Below are positions 58,801 through 64,000 of a DNA stretch of 64,000 nt, piece after piece. Both the position numbers and the translations under genes were made by a program. Source of the DNA: Vitrella brassicaformis (lineage: Eukaryota > Sar > Vitrellaceae); the NCBI GenBank assembly GCA_001179505.1, contig CDMY01000531.1, positions 231,399 through 295,398 of the forward strand. Reading direction: 5' to 3'. Every line of letters starts with the position of its first letter. The stretch's first letter is position 1. The notes beneath the pieces were generated by a model that saw only the letters and a program-made list of their open reading frames with translations, did not search any database and was not told the origin of the DNA.

Positions 58801-60373
58801 GATGAAGGCGTCCCTCTCGCCGGGATCCATCAAGAACGAGTTGTGCTGCGGGTGGGGGAAGGTCTCCCGCTCCACTGCTGTGGCGTACTCCTCGACTGCT
58901 TTGGCGGTCTGCCGCCAGCCGTCGCCAAAGCGCCTGACGAACTTGAGGGAGAGGGAGCCGGGCGACTGCAGGCCCAATACGTCATGCCACACCAACACCT
59001 GCCCGTCACAGTGAGGCCCTGCAGTGCACACGAACAAACACACAGAGAGGGAGGGGGATGCGTGTGTGGAGGGCTTTGCGTTTGTCTGTGTGTGGACCTG
59101 CGCCAATGCCGATGGTCGGGATGGTGAGTCTGCGTGAGATCTCTTCAGCAACCTCTGAGCACACCTTCTCCAGGACGATCATGCAGCAGCCGGCAGCCTC
59201 GAGCGCCTGCGCCTCCTCGACCAAATACTGCACCCACCCATACACAACATCAGCCACCCAGACAGCACAGCACCTCTGGTTGCGAGTGCCGCCACTTGAT
59301 GTGCCCTGGTCTCTACCTGGGCATCTTTGGCCGTCTTGCCCCTCGCAAGGAAGTTCTCGGCCGTCTGCGGCAGCACACCCGTGTGGCCCACGACCGGCGT
59401 CAGCTGACTCACGGCCTGCATACACCAACAGACAGACAGCCACACGGGAGTCTTGATCCCTCCCTCATATCATTGTATAGGTGGGCAGTTTACCTTGATT
59501 TGCTCGTACATGGGTCCCTCGATCTTGACGGCGGCCACGCCGCCCTCGTTGACGAAGCGAATGGCGTTTTGGACGGCCCTGTCGACGGTGCTGTAGCTGC
59601 CGAATGGCATGTCGCCGATGACGAAACACCGCGAGTTGCCGCGGGTGACTGACTTGCAGTGATATAGCATCTCGTCCATGCCGATCTGAAGATGAGATGA
59701 ATGATGGACCACCAGAGCTGCTGTGAATGGGGTTTTCCTCTGGTTTGGTTTGGTTTGGTTTGTGCAGCGTCAGTCACCTGGTTGGTGCGTGCGTGTCCGA
59801 GCACCACGTTGGCCAGCGAGTCGCCCACAAGGATGCAATCCAGCACTGATGGACAAGAAAACAACAAAACGCGCCCTCTCATCAGCACGCCCGTTGAAAG
59901 ACCAGCTCTCCAACTGCCGCCTACTTGCAGAATTGGCCACTTGTGCGCCGATGAAGTCATACGCTGCAGGCAGGCAGGCAGGATAAGAACAACACAACAC
60001 ACACACGGGGATGGATGCCGTCCGCCCGATGCATCAGATCTGATGCTTACACATGCAGACACACAGACAGTTTTCCTCTCTCACCGGTGATGACGGTGAT
60101 CTTCCTCCTCTCCTTCTTCTTCCGCAGCAGATCTCTCATCTTCAGCGACTTGACACCGCCGCCGCCACTCGCATACAACGTCCGCACACCGCCCATTCGC
60201 CGCCAATCATCACTCATGGGCGGCATCCGGCTTACCGCTGCCGGCGGTCTCGCCACGCACAGGCTGTGCAGCGCCATCCGGCTGACCGGCAGCGCACCTG
60301 ACGCCCTGGCTGCCGCCTGGCTGACTAGAGACCGACTTGAGGACAGAACTCGATGAACACTCAGTCCTTTCAT
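55866..60373 (-). CDS. Trifunctional pantothenate biosynthesis enzyme (PanB-PanE-PanC fusion)
   Basis: About 20 exons run in order through three enzymes. Start MKGLSVHRVLSSSRSLVS (60373) has a Ser/Arg-rich organelle-leader character. PanB, ketopantoate hydroxymethyltransferase: [62 protein letters not shown]. PanE, ketopantoate reductase: VLVIGSGGMASLVAYML as the NADPH-binding loop, SLQNGLD, WHKLAING and PLTALYGVNNGAL. PanC, pantoate-beta-alanine ligase: VPFLGGLHDGHMALV as the HIGH-type ATP motif, SLFLNQLQF, YPMRLDEDIAKL, VVFGQKDFLQTVIVRKL, VPTVREKDGLAFASRN, and RLVDNIVLEAP before the stop at 55866. Together they convert ketoisovalerate plus beta-alanine to pantothenate, the CoA precursor. 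An Ala/Pro-rich linker (about 57350-57460) joins PanE and PanC. Confidence 0.9.
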
Positions 60374-60651
60374 CTTTCAACTCGGCGATGACTTGCGGAT
60401 CCGAGTACGGCCTCCATGATGCTCACGCTGACGCGGTGACGGGACAAACAGGGAGATCGCGCACAGCTAAGCTCGCAGCCTTCCTCAAGCTCGCATTTGG
60501 CGGCGCATGGAGAGAGGGTCGCGGGTAGCGTCTGTGTAGTGGCTCGGCAGCAATGTTTGCCGAGCGCTGATTCAGCTTGCCTCTACCTCGCGCGACTCTC
60601 GTGGGAAGCGTTGCCGTGAAGGCCGGCGAGGCGCCGCGGGATCAGATCCCC
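60374..60651. promoter_or_regulatory. Shared upstream region, Pan fusion and pseudokinase
   Basis: The 278 bases between the divergent start codons hold both promoters. The segments AGCTCGCA and AGCTAAGCTCGCAG recur in this and other upstream regions of the window (for example near 41045 and 48053), a possible common promoter element. Confidence 0.4.
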
Positions 60652-63322
60652 ATGGCCGAGGTGATGGATGCCGTCCGTCCCTCCACCCCCACCCCCACCC
60701 CCCACCCCAGATCCTCCCTCCCCCTCTCCGCCACCTTCCCCGCCAGCAACCTCGATTTTACGCTGCCGCCGCAGCACCACCACCTGCACACAACGGCCAA
60801 GACCGTCACGCGCATGCCCGTCATTATCAACCAGCAGACGACCGCTTCATCGGCCCTGCCGCAGTGCGATGGTGACGACGGCTCGTGTGTGGCCTCGCCG
60901 AGGTCGCAAGGCGAGGACCAGGCCGCTCCGAAGACGGTGCGGCGTGTGGCAGACCTGTTTTGGGGCATTCGGGGGAGGCAGAGGGAGGGGGAGAGGAAGG
61001 GCGCCAAGGCGGCCAGCGAGGCGCATCATGTTTCAGAAGAACGTAAGGAGAGATGAGATGGAACACAACACAACAAAATGATGGATGGATGCATGCCTGC
61101 CTGCCTGTTTGTCTGTTTGTTTGTCAGGTGTGCGGGGGGATTTCGATGCTGCGGATGCATGGTTGCGGCGTGAGCTTGACGTGGGCCACATCGTGCCGGT
61201 CGGTGCCCTGACGATGCTCAAGAAGCCAAGGGGATGCAACGCATTCACCTCGGTGAGCAAAGCGCTGACCATGATCAGCCAGCCAGCCACCCCGTCGCCC
61301 GCGCCTCGGTGTGTCTGCGTTTGCAGGTCCAGCGTGCAACCCTCGAATGGCAGTATGTCGATATCATATGGATTGACGCAAGAGGTGCGTTGACGTGACG
61401 TGCGACACACTCATACACAAGAAGCCATCGGTCGCTTCCATCCATCCATCCATCCACTCATTTATAATGTCCTGCAGCTCTATCGAGGCACCGTCACTCG
61501 TACATGCGGACGCCCGCGCTGATGGAGCTGCTGGACAACGGCATCTTCAACCTCAGAAACGCCGGCACAGCCATCGCAGTGCCCTTCAGGGGCGTCGTGT
61601 GCAGCTATCCACGGATCGGTATCATCACAGAGGCGCAGGGAATGCCGCTCGCTAAGGTAGGGAATCAGCCACACCTCTCACACGAGAGATGTGCATCTGT
61701 GTGTGTGTGTGTGTGTGGTGTTGACAGTTTCTGCGTGAGTATCCTGACGTGATTCGGGTTGAGGAGCACCGTTGGTCGATCATGGAGCAGCTGGCCAGGG
61801 CGGTGGAGAGCCTGCACTGCCGCAAGACGCCCATCATGCACAGAGACATCTCAGAGCACACCGTCATGCTCCAATGGGTCAGCCAAATCAGCCAGCCCGC
61901 CACTCCGACCAAAGCATAGACACCAACACGCCCCTCCCTCTCTCTCTCGCTCAACACATCAGGAGTATGAGGTGGTTCACCAGACGCCCACGTACATGGA
62001 TCTGAAGCCCCGTGTCCGCCTGCGTCTGTCGCACTTCCTCTACTCGAGCGAGGTGTCGGCCACCAGCTGCATAGACGACCCCCCCACCGGCCCTTGTCTG
62101 CACTACATGGCGCCGGAGGAGATCGTCGTGCCGTCAAGACACACCAGAATGGTATGTATTGTATGTATGTGGCGGGCTGGGGAAACAAACGGGAGGGATG
62201 ACTCTCTCTGTGTTTGTTGTGTGGCTGTGGGTGTAGGCGTGTCTGAAGTCTGATGTGTGGCGGGTGATGCTCATATTCCGGCTGCTGCACGGCCTGCACC
62301 TCAACACAAAGGTCAGTCAGTCTGACGTCGATAGCCATCCATCCATCCATCTGTCTGTCTCTACACGCGTGGTGTGCGTCTGTCCCTCTCCCTCAATCGG
62401 TCAATTGGTCAGGATGCGGCCGACGAGTATGATTTGTGGGCCGAGCTGTGTCGACTGGTGCCGGTGCGTTACGGCAAGCAGGAGGCCGAGTACATCACGC
62501 CGCTGCCCAAGATGATCAACGCCATGTCATCCCTCCTACCCGAATACAGATGGAACTCATCTCAGGTACGTGAGCCCTTTTCTCCACACGTCACCCCTTC
62601 CACGCCCACACCCACACCCCTCTCGCTCTCTCTGTGTGCGTCACACACATACTAACAGGTGTTGAGTGTGCTGCATCGGCCAGCGACGGCCTACAGCCTG
62701 CCGCACGCGCCGTCGGGTCTCCTGAGGAGCGTCCCGGACACCTCCACCCCCTACCCGCGATATGACCCCGTGGTGCAGAAGCTCAACCCTCCGGCGCACT
62801 TCCTGGGCGGCAGTGACGTCAAGCAGCCGTGCATTCTCATTGTGCCCCACTTCGGGAGAGTCTGGTCAGTAGATAGATAAAACGGAGAGTGGGCGGCAGT
62901 GGAGAAATGCTCATGTCCATGTCCATGTGTGTGGTGTGTGCAGGGGCACGTTGTCTCCCTCCGAGTATTGCGACATCTGCCTGACGCCCTGCTCGCCCAT
63001 CCCGCCGCCGAACGAGTCGTGCTGCCTCTCGTGCGGCTGCACACACGTGCCCACCAAGATGCCCCTCTACAGCGGCCATCACGCAGCCGCCGGGCCCACC
63101 CTCACCCGTCTGCGCGCCCCGCCGGCCCTTCCCCAGGGCATGCCGCCCCCCTTCTACTACCCCTCGGTGCACGGACATGCACCTGCACCCCCAGCCATGC
63201 TGCCCTATTATCCCTACTACCCGCCCTCTTCGTTGGGTGGGTATGGCTGTGGCTATGGGTATGGGTACCCCCACTACCTGGATCATGTCATGTACGGCGG
63301 TAACAGAGAGGCGGGGGCGTGA
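60652..63322 (+). CDS. Protein kinase-like fold, probable pseudokinase
   Basis: Start ATG at 60652 (MAEVMDAVRPSTP), about 10 exons, ending GGNREAGA at 63322. After a Pro-rich N-terminus come kinase-like elements: MELLDNGIFNL, MEQLARAVESLHCRK and the catalytic-loop segment MHRDISEHTVMLQ (HRD kept, Asn replaced by Thr), then RVRLRLSHFLYS where DFG should be (SHF instead), CLHYMAPEEI as the APE motif, and CLKSDVWRVMLIFRLLHG as the DxW helix. Loss of the metal-binding Asn and DFG Asp argues against catalysis. The C-terminus has Cys pairs (YCDICLTPC, CCLSCGCTHV), possibly zinc-binding, then a Pro/Tyr/Gly-rich tail. Confidence 0.75.
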
Positions 63323-64000
63323 CGGGACTTGAGAGATGGGTGCTGGCTCGCGAGTGGGTGCGGGGTGGCTGGGTGGGACGGTGTGGTGGCATGGGTGTTT
63401 TTTGCCATACACATGCGTTCATTGGGGGATCGATGGCTGGATGGATGGATGGACTGACGGATTGATGTCGTGCTGGTGCTGTGGTTTGTAAGGGCTCTCT
63501 CCCTGGCTCTGTGCGTGCCGTCACTGCTAGAATCTTTCTTTCGCAATTGACTCGCTAACGGGCCACTTTCCGGGGGCGAGCGAGCTGCGAAGGAGAGATT
63601 CTAGCAGTGATGGTGCAGGTGCCAGGCAGGCCCTCGTTCCGTGCTTTTATCCAAAGAATGCATGTGTGGGCCCCTGTGGCCCTCTATCTCCCCGCTCTCT
63701 GCCGTGGGCGGTTCCAAGTTACTTTTATTTCAGCTCCCTTTGTGTGCCTCTTATCCACATGTATGTCTGTGCGGACAATTAACGACAGAACACAGCGCGA
63801 GTGTCTTTATGCGAAACGAGATGAGTAAGTCCATCCTGCCTGCCTGCCTGCCTGCCTGTCTCTTTCTTCATTCATGTGTACACTAACTATGGCGAGTGGC
63901 CGGCGGGCTGGTCGTCTTGACCGTCCTGATGCGTGGATGGATGGATGAGTGGTGTGAGGAATGCATGCACGACTGCACATTTTTCCCGTGCTGCCCCCCC
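63323..64000. other. 3' flank at window end
   Basis: Contains the hairpin at 63521-63610, a GGATG microsatellite, TGCC repeats near 63840-63860 and no supported exon. The sequence ends in a C run. Confidence 0.5.
63521..63610. repeat. Inverted repeat with arms of about 34 bp
   Basis: The left arm (63521-63554) begins TCACTGCTAGAATC and the right arm (63577-63610) ends GATTCTAGCAGTGA. The inner arm parts (TTTCGCAATTGACTCGCT against GCGAGCGAGCTGCGAAGG) match less well. The loop is about 22 bases. It looks like a small palindromic element or a terminator-like structure beyond the pseudokinase gene. Confidence 0.8.

Overview
The window is nuclear DNA from a eukaryote. Nearly every gene is split by short GT-AG introns, often only 45-150 bp, filled with (CA)n/(GT)n tracts. 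Two histone genes carry introns, and there is Argonaute, an RNA capping-type phosphatase and a Derlin. My best guess is a photosynthetic alveolate close to apicomplexans, of chromerid type such as Vitrella. The grounds are a Derlin with a signal peptide followed by a transit-peptide-like stretch (pattern of a plastid symbiont-derived import factor), a PanB-PanE fusion as known in coccidia, Alba-RGG, and gene architecture. That assignment is inference, since no marker RNA is present.

Layout. 1-7.2 kb (minus): two cyclin-like genes, one with two tandem cyclin folds and one whose 3' part is riddled with repeated copies of the last cyclin exons. 7.7-12.8 kb (plus): an 18-exon IQCH-like gene. 12.9-21.8 kb: a large inverted repeat whose arms each hold one copy of an unknown Lys/Ala-rich acidic protein gene. 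Between the arms lie a METTL21/FAM86-type methyltransferase and an Alba-RGG gene, transcribed divergently. 21.7-27.7 kb: a direct repeat of a gene 3' end (a truncated copy and the intact gene) flanking an F-box-like gene that contains a 300-N assembly gap. 28.3-35.5 kb (minus): a very large WD40/LamG/zinc-ribbon gene. 35.7-38.7 kb: a BTB-BACK gene. 39.6-40.9 kb: Derlin. 41.2 kb: PH-domain protein. 42.5-46.0 kb: a rhodanese-like gene and an RNA-triphosphatase-like/NPPF methyltransferase fusion. 47.2-48.8 kb: divergent H2B/H2A pair. 50.1-54.3 kb (minus): Argonaute lacking slicer residues. 55.9-60.4 kb (minus): one gene encoding PanB, PanE and PanC. 60.7-63.3 kb (plus): pseudokinase.

How they fit together. 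Neighbouring genes are mostly unrelated, as expected for a eukaryote. Functional pairs are H2A/H2B, sharing a 340-bp bidirectional promoter, and the pantothenate pathway, fused into one polypeptide. Many genes are arranged head to head with short shared upstream regions (methyltransferase/Alba, WD40/BTB, Derlin/PH, H2B/H2A, Pan/pseudokinase). Exon borders were read from splice signals plus reading-phase continuity. Where the phases sum exactly (IQCH, Alba, BTB, H2A, H2B, phosphatase fusion, the inverted-repeat genes) the models are strong. The 5' ends of the cyclin and methyltransferase genes and the middle of the F-box-like gene are unresolved.
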